From Aliiroseovarius pelagivivens (GTDB lineage Bacteria > Pseudomonadota > Alphaproteobacteria > Rhodobacterales > Rhodobacteraceae): 64,000 nt of DNA. The position numbers and the translations under genes are program-made. The stretch's first letter is position 1; each line of letters opens with the position of its first letter. Below are positions 47,372 to 56,190 of this stretch, in pieces. The notes under the pieces were generated by a model. That model searched no databases, was not told the DNA's origin, and saw only the letters and a list, made by a program, of their open reading frames with translations. The stretch lies in contig NZ_OMOI01000002.1 of assembly GCF_900302485.1 (NCBI RefSeq), positions 744,001 to 808,000 of the forward strand, written 5' to 3'.

Positions 47372-47869
47372 ATGTTTGGAAAGCGGAAGACAAGAACGCC
47401 GGCGGAAGAGCTGAAAGAGGGCAAGTTCCGCCGATTGTGCAATGTCTATATGCACCGCGAGACCTCGAGGGCGATTGTTGTTCCGATGCTCTATGACGGG
47501 ATTTATGTCGAAGATGAAGCGGGCATAACACTGTGTGAGACCACGCCCGAGATCTCGTTCGGAGAGATCGTGCGTGATCACTTTAAGGCCAGCAGGCGCG
47601 GCTTGATCTCGGGGCTTGGGGCGCGAAAAAAGACTGATTGGCCCGCGTTCAAAACCTCTGGTCTACGATCAGTGGCCCAATTTGAACGCGAGTATATTTG
47701 CGTCAGCGTCATGGGCGCAAATGAGGCCAACATCATCGTGCGACTGGAAAGTGATCCGGTTCAATGGGGGCTGAAGATCACGACCCACTGCAACCCGCTA
47801 TCCGTCGAGGTTTTGGGAAGCGAGCTGAACAAAATCCGCAAGCATTTCCTGAAATGGGAGAAAGCTTAG
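47372..47869 (+). CDS. Hypothetical protein
   Basis: A 165-residue basic protein with a KRKTRTPAEELKEGKF start and no signal peptide or membrane segment. I recognise no family. It reads as a mixed alpha/beta domain with a conserved-looking FEREYICVSVMG strand. The gene starts 25 bases after the fdhF hairpin and its stop is shared with convergent glpD by 4 bases. A link to formate metabolism is not shown. Confidence 0.65.
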   Translation: MFGKRKTRTPAEELKEGKFRRLCNVYMHRETSRAIVVPMLYDGIYVEDEAGITLCETTPEISFGEIVRDHFKASRRGLISGLGARKKTDWPAFKTSGLRSVAQFEREYICVSVMGANEANIIVRLESDPVQWGLKITTHCNPLSVEVLGSELNKIRKHFLKWEKA

Positions 47870-49434
47870 GCTGTTTCCCGTGCGGCTAACATCCAAGCGT
47901 CGATAGCGTTGATCTGATCCGCATCAAGCAAAAGCCCCAGTTTCGAACGACGCCAAACCACGTCCTCCGCCCGTTGGGCGTATTCCTTGTCCATCAGCCA
48001 GCGCAGCTCGGCCTCGGTCAGGGTCGCGCCGAAATCTTGGCCAAGATCATTCATGGACGTCGCATTTCCAAGGATGTCGCGCGCCTCGGTCCCATAGGCA
48101 CGGACCAGTCGCTTGGCATGTCGTGGGGTTAGGAAAGGGAAGTCCTGTTCGATCTTGCCAACCAGCGTGTCGAACCCATCCACCGGGAAGTCTCCGCCCG
48201 GCATGGGAACACCTGCGGTCCATCTGTCGGGCAGCGGGCCAAGCACTGCGCCGATCTTTTCCAAAGCACTTTCGGCAAGGCGGCGATAGGTGGTGATCTT
48301 GCCGCCGAATATGTTCAGAACCGGCGCGTCCTCTACGTGGTCGGTGCGCAGCACATAGTCGCGGGTGGCTGCCGCCGCCGAGCCTTCGCCGTCATTGAAC
48401 AACGGGCGGACGCCGGAATAGGTCCAGACCACATCGTCAGCCGCAATTGGGTCCTTCAAATACCCATTGATGAAGGCGATCAGATAGTCACGCTCGTCAT
48501 CTGTGCAGCGCGGGGGCGTGTCGGCATCCACGTGATCGGCATCGGTTGTCCCGATCAAGGTGAAGTCGGTCTCGTATGGAATGGCGAAGATGATCCGCCC
48601 GTCCTGCCCCTGAAAGAAATAGCATTTATCGTGGTCAAACAGGCGCTTGGTGACAATATGGCTGCCGCGGACCAGACGGATGTTGGCGGGCGTGTTGCTG
48701 CCAAGCGTTTTGCCCAACATGTCGGCAATCCACGGGCCAGCGGCGTTGACCAACATGCGGGCGGTGACCTGTCGGGTGTCGCCCGTATCGGTGTTTGTCA
48801 AAGTCACACGCCAGCCGCCGTCGTGTGGTTCGGCGCTCGTGACCTTGTGGCGCGGGTTGATCTCGGCCCCCCGCGCTTCGGCGTCACGGGCATTCAGAAC
48901 AACCAGCCGGGCGTCTTCGACCCAGCAGTCTGAGTACTCGAACGCGGTTTCGAACATCGGATTCAGGGGCTGGCCTTCCGGGTCGCTCCGCAGATCAACG
49001 CGGGTTGTACCGGGAAGAATTTTCCGTCCCCCCAGATTGTCATAAAGAAATAGCCCCAGCCGTACGAGCCATCCGGGGCGGCGACCTTTCATCCACGGCA
49101 TGACGGCATTCAGCAGCCGAGACGCCGGTGTTGAGCTGTCGAACCGCATGCTGTGGTGATAGGGCAGGACAAACCGCATCGGCCACGAAATATGTGGCAT
49201 GGCGCGCAAAAGCGTCTCGCGTTCGGTCAGAGCTTCACGCACCAGCCGGATCTCGAAATACTCAAGATACCGCAACCCGCCATGAAACATCTTGGTCGAG
49301 GCAGACGAGGTCGCGCCGCCGATATCCCCCATCTCGGCCAGGCAGACGGACAGTCCACGGCCCGCAGCATCGCGCGCGATGCCGCAGCCATTGATGCCGC
49401 CGCCGATGATCAGAAGGTCAAAATCCGTTTGCAT
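47866..49434 (-). CDS. glpD: Glycerol-3-phosphate dehydrogenase (FAD, aerobic type)
   Basis: GlpD oxidises glycerol-3-phosphate to dihydroxyacetone phosphate at the inner membrane and passes electrons to quinone. The 522 residues open with the FAD-binding LLIIGGGINGCGIARDAAGRG (about 7-27) and contain GDIGGATSSASTKMFHGGLRYLE and a C-terminal DAO-type domain. ATG 49434 gives the proper N-terminus. It is divergent from a DeoR-type regulator, an arrangement that implies control by it. Confidence 0.95.
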   Translation of the reverse strand: MQTDFDLLIIGGGINGCGIARDAAGRGLSVCLAEMGDIGGATSSASTKMFHGGLRYLEYFEIRLVREALTERETLLRAMPHISWPMRFVLPYHHSMRFDSSTPASRLLNAVMPWMKGRRPGWLVRLGLFLYDNLGGRKILPGTTRVDLRSDPEGQPLNPMFETAFEYSDCWVEDARLVVLNARDAEARGAEINPRHKVTSAEPHDGGWRVTLTNTDTGDTRQVTARMLVNAAGPWIADMLGKTLGSNTPANIRLVRGSHIVTKRLFDHDKCYFFQGQDGRIIFAIPYETDFTLIGTTDADHVDADTPPRCTDDERDYLIAFINGYLKDPIAADDVVWTYSGVRPLFNDGEGSAAAATRDYVLRTDHVEDAPVLNIFGGKITTYRRLAESALEKIGAVLGPLPDRWTAGVPMPGGDFPVDGFDTLVGKIEQDFPFLTPRHAKRLVRAYGTEARDILGNATSMNDLGQDFGATLTEAELRWLMDKEYAQRAEDVVWRRSKLGLLLDADQINAIDAWMLAARETA

Positions 49435-49508
49435 GTTCGCCCCAAAAGGTGAGTCGCGTTCACGCGGAGCTTGCTTGAAATGGGTGAAAAAGAGAAGATG
49501 ATTATGTT

Positions 49509-49585
49509 CGGAAATATTCGTAATAAGCGGAAAAATGAAGGATGCGCTAGATTTCACGCATGAAACCGGGTCATATGACGTGAAA
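49509..49585. promoter_or_regulatory. glpD-glpR intergenic operator candidates
   Basis: The 168-base divergent region holds: direct repeats CGGAAA 19 bases apart (49509, 49528); TTTCACG (49552-49558) facing CGTGAAA (49579-49585); TTTCA-N4-TGAAA (49552-49565); and the perfect palindrome GTCATATGAC (49570-49579). The inverted set lies just before the regulator start, the direct repeats closer to glpD. Confidence 0.5.
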
Positions 49586-49602
49586 CGAACACCGAGGCTG
49601 AC

Positions 49603-50361
49603 ATGAGCACGACCCTACGCAAACCCGAGATCCTGAACATCGCCCGACGTGAAGGCAAGGTGACGGTCGACCGTTTGGTCGAGCTGCTGGGTGTGACACC
49701 TCAAACCATCCGTCGCGATCTGACCGAGCTGTCCGACGAAGGCGCGCTGGACCGGGTGCATGGTGGCGCGGTGCTGCCGTCGTCGACCGCGAATATTGGC
49801 TATGATGCCCGGCGACAGTTGAACCAAGCCGCCAAGGTCGACATCGCGCGGGCCTGTGCGCAGCAAATTCCGAATGATTGCTGCATCTTTCTGAACATTG
49901 GCACCACGACCGAGGCCGTCGCGCAGGAGCTGCTGCGCCACAAAGGCCTTCTGGTTGTGACGAACAACATCAACATCGCGGTGATTCTGTCGGCAAACCC
50001 AGACGTGCAGGTGATCGTGTCGGGTGGCAGCCTGCGCCGCTCAGATGGTGGGCTGGTGGGCGAGTTGGCGACCGACCTGATCCGCCGGTTCCGCTTCGAT
50101 ATCTCGGTCATCGGATGTTCTGCTTTGAACGCGTCGGGCGACATGCTGGATTTCGACCTGCACGAAGTCAGCGTCAGTCAGGCCATCATGGCGCAAAGTG
50201 ACAATGTGTGGCTGACCGCCGATCGCAGCAAATTCGAGCGCAAGGCCCCCGTGCGCATTGGCAATGTAGCGGATGTAGACGCGATCTTTACCGATCAGCC
50301 ACTGCCAGAGGACTGCGCCGCGCTGTGTCAGGTCAACGATACCAAAGTTACGCTGGTTTAA
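49603..50361 (+). CDS. glpR: DeoR-family regulator, probably glycerol-3-phosphate repressor GlpR
   Basis: A 252-residue DeoR-type repressor: HTH in residues 20-45 (VTVDRLVELLGVTPQTIRRD) and an isomerase-like sensing domain (NIGTTTEAVAQELL, SGGSLRRSDGGLVGE). In the family the ligand is a phosphorylated sugar. Being divergent from glpD, it likely senses glycerol-3-phosphate and represses glpD. Its stop overlaps the stop of a convergent response regulator by 3 shared bases. Confidence 0.87.
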   Translation: MSTTLRKPEILNIARREGKVTVDRLVELLGVTPQTIRRDLTELSDEGALDRVHGGAVLPSSTANIGYDARRQLNQAAKVDIARACAQQIPNDCCIFLNIGTTTEAVAQELLRHKGLLVVTNNINIAVILSANPDVQVIVSGGSLRRSDGGLVGELATDLIRRFRFDISVIGCSALNASGDMLDFDLHEVSVSQAIMAQSDNVWLTADRSKFERKAPVRIGNVADVDAIFTDQPLPEDCAALCQVNDTKVTLV

Positions 50362-51059
50362 CCCCAGCGCACATCGCCCAGAAAAATATAGCCTGCCCCA
50401 TAGATCGTCTTGATCAGGCGCGGGTTTTTCGGGTCTTCACGCAGCTTCGTGCGCAGGCGCGAGATACGAACGTCCATGGCGCGATCGAAGCTTTCACCCG
50501 CCACGCCGCCCAACGTCTCTTGCATTTGTGCACGTGAAATCAATCGCTTGGGGGCATCTAGGAACAGGCGCAGAACCTCGCCTTCCGCATGAGAGAACGC
50601 GGTTTCGGTGCCGTCTTCATCTTCCAAAACATAGCGGTCAAAATGTGCGATCCAGCCATTGAAATGCGCCGTGTTTGAGGCCGTGTTGCCGGGTTTCTGA
50701 TTGCGCAGGCGGGCACGTACGCGTGCAACGACTTCGGCTGGCTCGAAGGGTTTTACGATGTAGTCATCGGCCCCTAGCTCCAATCCCGTCACGCGATCCT
50801 GCACCAAGGTTCGACCCGAGATGATGATGATTGACGCGCCTCTTTCCAACGCAAGCCGGTGCACCAAGGTCAGCCCGTCGCGGTCGGGCAGCCCAAGATC
50901 CACAAGGCAGACATCTGGGGACATCGTGTTCAACGCGGCTTCAAACTCGGTCGCGCGCGCGAAGGCTGCTGTACGGAACCCCGCTTCTTCCAAGGCGTGC
51001 GACAGCATGCGGCGGATTTCGGGTTCGTCATCCAGAATGGCGATCATGTGTTGGGTCAC
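50358..51059 (-). CDS. OmpR-family response regulator
   Basis: A 233-residue regulator: receiver domain with acidic pocket Asp10-Asp11, phosphoacceptor Asp54 (CLVDLGLPD), Lys near 105 (YIVKPFEPAE), and a winged-helix DNA-binding domain (about 140-230; SFDRAMDVRISRLRTKL, IKTIYGAGYIF). It starts at GTG overlapping the kinase stop (GTGA). Likely partner of the hybrid kinase, it may control the divergent Liv/ligase operon. Confidence 0.92.
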   Translation of the reverse strand: MTQHMIAILDDEPEIRRMLSHALEEAGFRTAAFARATEFEAALNTMSPDVCLVDLGLPDRDGLTLVHRLALERGASIIIISGRTLVQDRVTGLELGADDYIVKPFEPAEVVARVRARLRNQKPGNTASNTAHFNGWIAHFDRYVLEDEDGTETAFSHAEGEVLRLFLDAPKRLISRAQMQETLGGVAGESFDRAMDVRISRLRTKLREDPKNPRLIKTIYGAGYIFLGDVRWG

Positions 51060-52978
51060 GATGGAACCTCTTGCGACAGGAATGTAGCCAGCTCACTGGT
51101 GGTGAACGGCTTGGGCAAAACAGGGAACCCGGCGTTCTTGCGCCGTGGGTCGTCGAGCGGCAGGGATGTCATCAGCAGCATCGGCACATCCAGCCCGGCC
51201 TGATCCAGCGCGTCCAGAAACTCGGGCCCTGTCTGCGCGCCTTCCAGTATAACATCAGAAAGGATGAGGCCCAGCCCCTCGATACCGGTCAGGGAAAGAG
51301 CGTCTTCAGCCGAGCTTGCTTCGACAACCTGATGGCCCATGCTGATCAGCATCTCCCGCACCGATGTCCGGATGGCTTCGCTGTCTTCGATCAGAAGAAC
51401 AAGGCGGGGTGATATGGGTTGGGCGGGTATGCGCAGGGGCAGGCGAATGGACACAACGGCGCCACCGGTTTCGTCGCTGTTGAAGATCTTTACCTGACCA
51501 CCTGCCACTTTGGTTTGGTCATAGACCATAGACAGACCAAGCCCCGATCCTTCGCCGCCCTTGGTGGTGAAAAACGGGTCTAACGCGTGCTCTAAGGCTT
51601 CTGGCGCAAAGCCCGGCCCGGTATCGGACACGCGAAACTCGACCCAGGTTTCACGGATCGGGCGAGCGGTCAGGTGTATGGTACCACCCACGTCACCAAG
51701 GGCATGGGTGGCGTTGATGATCAGGTTCAAAAGCCCGTCCTGTACCGCGCCGGCGTCCAGAACCAGACGCTTGTCCAAATCGAAGGTCTCGACTTTCAGG
51801 TGAATGTTTTCCGGCAAGGTCGGCCCTGCAAGGCTTTCCAACCCTTTCAGCATGTCGGGGACATTTACGGCTTCCATGTGCACATCGCGCCGACCCGAGA
51901 TTGTGGCGATCCGTTCCAGAAGTGTACCGCCGCGACGTACAGCGGCATTGGTCGCCTGCACCAGTTCCTGCGCGTCATCTCCGATCGACATCTGTGCCAA
52001 GCGGCTTTGCAGGCCCATGATGATGGTCAGAAGGTTGGAAAAGTCATGCGCGACGCCGGATGTCAGCTGTGCTGCCAGCTCGCGCTTGCGGGTCTGGGCA
52101 AGAGCGGCGCGGGATTGGGCTTCTTCGGTGACATCCATCGATAGGATGTAGACGCCGGTGATCTGCTCTTCGCCTTTGTCGGGGGTCAGCGCCACGCGGA
52201 TACGGCGGCCTGATGCCTCGTGCGTAAACTCGAATACGCTGGATTCACCATGAAACGCGCGGGTGAAATAGGGACTGATCTGCGCAAAGGCTTCGTCGCC
52301 CAACGCTTCATTGGCATGAAGGCCCAGAAGATCGGTCGGGCGGCCCGGGAATACCTTGCCCAGACGCCGGTTCGAGAAGGTGTAATGCAGATTGCGGTCA
52401 ATTCGCGCGATATGGGCGGGCATCATTTCTGCGGTCAGACGGGTACGGCTTTCCATCAAGGTCAACTGCCGCTTGGTTTCCTCGAGGGCGATGTTGGAAG
52501 AGGTCAGCGCTCGGTTGGTCTGGGCCAATTCTTCTGTATAGGTCAGAACCTGATCCGACAGTTCCTCGGACCGGGCCCGCAAGAGCGATTCTTGCCGTTT
52601 GATCGGCGTAATGTCCGTGTAGACGGTCACCCACCCCCCTTGCGGAAGCGGGTGCCCTTCGACCGAAATCACACGTCCATTGGCGCGGGTGCGCTCCATG
52701 TAATGCGGTTGAAAATCCTTAGCCTGATCGACCCGGGACCGGACAAATTCGTCGATGTCCCCCACCGCGCCATAGTCCCCGCGTTCGGCAAGGTGGCGGA
52801 TCGTTTCGGCAAACGAAGCACCGGGTTTCGCCAAGTGATCTGGCAAATTGAACATGTCCTGAAATTGACGATTCCCGATGACCAAAGTCAGGCGCCGGTC
52901 ATAAATGGAGAGCGCCTGTTGAATCAGGTTCAGCCCGGCTTGGGTCAACGTGGCCGTTTCTGAAGATTGTAGTGGCAA
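51056..52978 (-). CDS. PAS-domain hybrid sensor histidine kinase
   Basis: The 640 residues hold a PAS-7 domain (about 15-125), coiled coil (130-175), a second PAS (about 180-290), HisKA with phospho-His311 (SGVAHDFSNLL), an HATPase domain (LLNLIINATHALGD, SDTGPGFAPEALEHALDPFF, GSGLGLSMVY) and a C-terminal receiver with Asp575 (LSDVILEG). No TM segment was found, so it senses a cytoplasmic signal. It starts at TTG 52978 behind a perfect AGGAGGGG. It is coupled to the downstream regulator. Confidence 0.9.
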   Translation of the reverse strand: MPLQSSETATLTQAGLNLIQQALSIYDRRLTLVIGNRQFQDMFNLPDHLAKPGASFAETIRHLAERGDYGAVGDIDEFVRSRVDQAKDFQPHYMERTRANGRVISVEGHPLPQGGWVTVYTDITPIKRQESLLRARSEELSDQVLTYTEELAQTNRALTSSNIALEETKRQLTLMESRTRLTAEMMPAHIARIDRNLHYTFSNRRLGKVFPGRPTDLLGLHANEALGDEAFAQISPYFTRAFHGESSVFEFTHEASGRRIRVALTPDKGEEQITGVYILSMDVTEEAQSRAALAQTRKRELAAQLTSGVAHDFSNLLTIIMGLQSRLAQMSIGDDAQELVQATNAAVRRGGTLLERIATISGRRDVHMEAVNVPDMLKGLESLAGPTLPENIHLKVETFDLDKRLVLDAGAVQDGLLNLIINATHALGDVGGTIHLTARPIRETWVEFRVSDTGPGFAPEALEHALDPFFTTKGGEGSGLGLSMVYDQTKVAGGQVKIFNSDETGGAVVSIRLPLRIPAQPISPRLVLLIEDSEAIRTSVREMLISMGHQVVEASSAEDALSLTGIEGLGLILSDVILEGAQTGPEFLDALDQAGLDVPMLLMTSLPLDDPRRKNAGFPVLPKPFTTSELATFLSQEVPS

Positions 52979-52983
52979 GCAAT

Positions 52984-52991
52984 CCCCTCCT
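52984..52991 (-). promoter_or_regulatory. Ribosome binding site deciding the TTG start of the hybrid kinase
   Basis: AGGAGGGG lies five bases before TTG 52978 on the minus strand. The farther GTG at 53008 lacks any such site, so TTG is preferred. Confidence 0.7.
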
Positions 52992-53182
52992 GCACCTATC
53001 GCTAACACCTGATTTGGCTAGGGAAAAGAGGAATGAGACTCGTCGCAAGGAAATCATTTGGCATTGTAACAATTCGAAAGAATTGGGAAAAAGTGCCGAA
53101 ACCTTTGACCGCGAGGTTTTTATGGTCAGGGTTGTCGAACAAGATTCGTCCGACAGCCACGTACGTCGGCGGACCGACGGTG

Positions 53183-53188
53183 GGAGGA
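53183..53188 (+). promoter_or_regulatory. Ribosome binding site deciding the TTG start of the acyl-CoA synthetase
   Basis: GGAGGA ends four bases before TTG 53193. The family N-terminus begins there and no ATG is nearby, so the TTG start is supported. The 214-base divergent region upstream must hold promoters for this operon and for the kinase. Confidence 0.7.
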
Positions 53189-53192
53189 AAAT

Positions 53193-55358
53193 TTGGCACA
53201 GGATCTAGCCACAGCAGGCGCATTCGCTTCAATTCCGGCGCTACTTGCCCGGAATGTGAAGGAATTTGGTGATCGCCCGGCTTATCGGGAGAAAGAATTC
53301 GGGATCTGGCAAAGCTGGACCTGGGCAGAGGCGGCTGAAGAAATTCAGAACCTTGCTCTGGGTCTATTGGCTTTGGGGATCAACCGTGGAGACCACGTGG
53401 CCATCATCGGCCGTAACCGTCCGGCCCATTACTGGGCGATGGTTGCCGCACAAAAGGTAGGCGCCGTTCCGGTGCCGCTTTACCAAGATGCGGTCGTGGA
53501 GGAGATGGAATACGTGCTGGAACATTGCGGCGCGCGTTTCGTTATCTGCGGTGATCAGGAACAGGTCGATAAAGTGATCGAGGTGCAGGACAGGATCCAC
53601 CACATCGAACACGTGTTGTACTATGACAAGCGTGGCCTGCGGAAATACGACCACAGCCATCTGCATTGGTATGTCGACATTCAGGAAGAAGGCCGCGTGG
53701 CCCATGCTCGTCTGGAAGACGAGATGGCCGTTCGCGAAGCCGAGCTGGATTACGACAGCACCTGCGTGATGCTGTACACCTCGGGCACCACCGGTCGCCC
53801 AAAAGGTGTGGTTTTGTCGAACCGCAACATCGTTGAAAGCGCGAAGAACTCGTCCGAGTTCGACAATCTTGGCGTGAACGAAGATGTACTGGCCTATCTG
53901 CCGATGGCATGGGTTGGTGACTTCATCTTCTCGCTGGGGCAGGCCATGTGGTCAGGCTTCTGTGTGAACTGTCCGGAATCGGCAGACACGCTGATGTCGG
54001 ACTTGCGCGAAATTGGACCGACCTACTACTTCGCTCCGCCGCGCGTGTTCGAAACGCAGCTGACGAACGTGATGATCCGAATGGAAGACAGTGGCGACCT
54101 GAAATACGCCATCTTCCATCACTTCATGGACTTCGCGAAAGGCGGCGCCGGTGAAAAATACGGTATGCCCAAGCGCAAGGTCACGACCCAGAAGAAAACT
54201 CTGGAGCAGAAGATCCGTCACGGGTTCAACTATGCAATGGGGATCGGCTTTGCGGCTGAGACCATCATCGAAAACGGCATTCGTCTGGCCTTTGCCAAAC
54301 TGCGTCACGGCAAGAACGTGCGCAAGCATTTCAAAGCCAAGGATCCGATCGGTCTGAAACTCTATCGCGGCAACCTGCAGGAATACTTCAAGTATCGCTG
54401 CGGTGACGTGCTGGTTTACGGTCCGCTGAAAGACACGTTGGGCTTTGGCCGTATTCGTGTTGGCTATACCGCTGGTGAAGCCATTGGTCCGGAAATCTTC
54501 GCGTTCTATCGCTCGATGGGGATCAACCTGAAGCAGCTTTACGGTCAGACCGAAGCCACCGTGTTCATCACGGTTCAGCCTGATGGTGAAGTGCGCAACG
54601 ACACAGTTGGTGTACCTGCTCCGGGTGTGGAAGTACGCATCGAAGACAATGGCGAGATCTTCTATCGTTCGCCGGGTACCTTTGTTGAGTACTACAACAA
54701 CCCTGAATCGACCGCCGACACCAAAGATCCTGAAGGCTGGGTTGCCACGGGTGACGCTGGCTTCTTCGACAAGCACAACGGTCACCTGCGGATCATCGAC
54801 CGCGCCAAGGACGTGGGCAAGATGGCTGATGGCCGGATGTTTGCGCCCAAGTATGTTGAGAACAAACTGAAGTTCTACCCGGACATTCTGGAGGCAGTTG
54901 TCTTCGGTAATGACCGCAACATGTGCACCGCCTTCATCAACATCGACCTGACCGCCGTCGGCAACTGGGCCGAACGTAACAACGTGGCTTATGGTTCTTA
55001 TCAGGAACTTGCAGGGCACCCGGATGTGGTTTCGACCATTCAGGAACACGTTGAAACGGTTAACAAATCGGTTGCTGAAGACGAAATGCTGTCGGGTTGC
55101 CAGATCCATCGCTTCCTGATCCTGCACAAGGAACTGGACGCAGATGACGGCGAGATGACCCGTACGCGTAAAGTGCGCCGTAAGATTGTGGAAGAGAAAT
55201 ACGCTCCGCTGATCGACGGTCTCTATGGCGGCAAGACCGAGCAATATATCGAAACCGAGGTCACCTATGAAGATGGCCGCAAGGGTTCGATCAACGCCAC
55301 CTTGGAAATCCGCGATGCGGCTGTGGTGGATAACACTCAGGGGATGGCGGCAGAATGA
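53193..55358 (+). CDS. AMP-forming acyl-CoA synthetase (long-chain FadD/FAA1-like)
   Basis: The 721-residue adenylating enzyme has the P-loop MLYTSGTTGRPKGVVLSN near residue 195, GQTEATVF near 450 (A5-like), ATGDAGFFDKHNGHL near 515 and a C-terminal motif with the catalytic region RTRKVRRKIVEEKY. It activates a carboxylic acid as acyl-AMP and then CoA ester. The substrate is probably the acid imported by the LivGHMF transporter whose genes follow. livG overlaps its stop by 4 bases. Confidence 0.92.
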   Translation: MAQDLATAGAFASIPALLARNVKEFGDRPAYREKEFGIWQSWTWAEAAEEIQNLALGLLALGINRGDHVAIIGRNRPAHYWAMVAAQKVGAVPVPLYQDAVVEEMEYVLEHCGARFVICGDQEQVDKVIEVQDRIHHIEHVLYYDKRGLRKYDHSHLHWYVDIQEEGRVAHARLEDEMAVREAELDYDSTCVMLYTSGTTGRPKGVVLSNRNIVESAKNSSEFDNLGVNEDVLAYLPMAWVGDFIFSLGQAMWSGFCVNCPESADTLMSDLREIGPTYYFAPPRVFETQLTNVMIRMEDSGDLKYAIFHHFMDFAKGGAGEKYGMPKRKVTTQKKTLEQKIRHGFNYAMGIGFAAETIIENGIRLAFAKLRHGKNVRKHFKAKDPIGLKLYRGNLQEYFKYRCGDVLVYGPLKDTLGFGRIRVGYTAGEAIGPEIFAFYRSMGINLKQLYGQTEATVFITVQPDGEVRNDTVGVPAPGVEVRIEDNGEIFYRSPGTFVEYYNNPESTADTKDPEGWVATGDAGFFDKHNGHLRIIDRAKDVGKMADGRMFAPKYVENKLKFYPDILEAVVFGNDRNMCTAFINIDLTAVGNWAERNNVAYGSYQELAGHPDVVSTIQEHVETVNKSVAEDEMLSGCQIHRFLILHKELDADDGEMTRTRKVRRKIVEEKYAPLIDGLYGGKTEQYIETEVTYEDGRKGSINATLEIRDAAVVDNTQGMAAE

Positions 55359-56179
55359 CAACTGATATGAACGCCGACAGCTACGTCACTGAAGACGGGC
55401 GCACTATTGGCCCCGTTGTCATGGACCTTAAAAATATCACACTGCGCTTTGGTGGTGTGGTTGCGATCAAGGACATCAGCTTCAACATCCGCGAAGGCGA
55501 GATCCGCGCGATCATCGGCCCGAACGGTGCTGGTAAGTCCTCGATGCTGAACGTCATCTCGGGGTTCTATAAACCCCAGGAAGGCGAGGTTTGGTTCCGC
55601 GGGTCGAAACGTCCGCAGATGCGCCCCTATCAAGTGGCGCAACAGGGTCTGGCAAGGACTTTCCAAAACATCGCGTTGTTTGACGGCATGTCCGTGCTGG
55701 ATAACATCATGACGGGTCGTCTGAACAAGATGAACGCCAACTTGCTTCAGCAAGCGATTTGGAAAGGCAAGGCCGAGAAGGAAGAGCTGGCAAACCGCGA
55801 AGCGTGCGAGAAAGTCATCGACTTCCTTGAAATCCAGCACATCCGTAAAACGCCTGTTGGGCGTCTGCCTTACGGTCTGAAAAAGCGTGTTGAACTGGCA
55901 CGTGCCCTGGCCGCTGAACCGTCGCTGCTTTTGCTCGACGAACCAATGGCTGGCATGAACGTCGAGGAAAAAGAGGACATGTCCCGCTTTATCCTGGACA
56001 TGAATGACGAGTTCGGCACGACCATCGCGCTGATCGAACACGATATGGGCGTGGTTATGGACCTGTCCGACCGCGTGGTTGTCATGGACTATGGCAAGAA
56101 AATTGGGGACGGCACACCTGAAGAGGTGCGCAACAACCAGGATGTGATCGACGCCTATCTCGGCGTGTCACACGACTAA
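55355..56179 (+). CDS. livG: Branched-chain amino acid-type ABC transporter, ATP-binding protein
   Basis: A 274-residue ATPase of the LivG type: Walker A GPNGAGKSS near residue 51, family signature YGLKKRVELARAL (about 170-182) in place of LSGGQ, Walker B LLLLDEPMAG near 190 and D-loop, switch His in IEHDMG. Its ATG overlaps the synthetase stop, showing translational coupling. It works with LivH, LivM and LivF. Confidence 0.93.
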   Translation: MTTDMNADSYVTEDGRTIGPVVMDLKNITLRFGGVVAIKDISFNIREGEIRAIIGPNGAGKSSMLNVISGFYKPQEGEVWFRGSKRPQMRPYQVAQQGLARTFQNIALFDGMSVLDNIMTGRLNKMNANLLQQAIWKGKAEKEELANREACEKVIDFLEIQHIRKTPVGRLPYGLKKRVELARALAAEPSLLLLDEPMAGMNVEEKEDMSRFILDMNDEFGTTIALIEHDMGVVMDLSDRVVVMDYGKKIGDGTPEEVRNNQDVIDAYLGVSHD

Positions 56180-56190
56180 GGGGGGAGACT

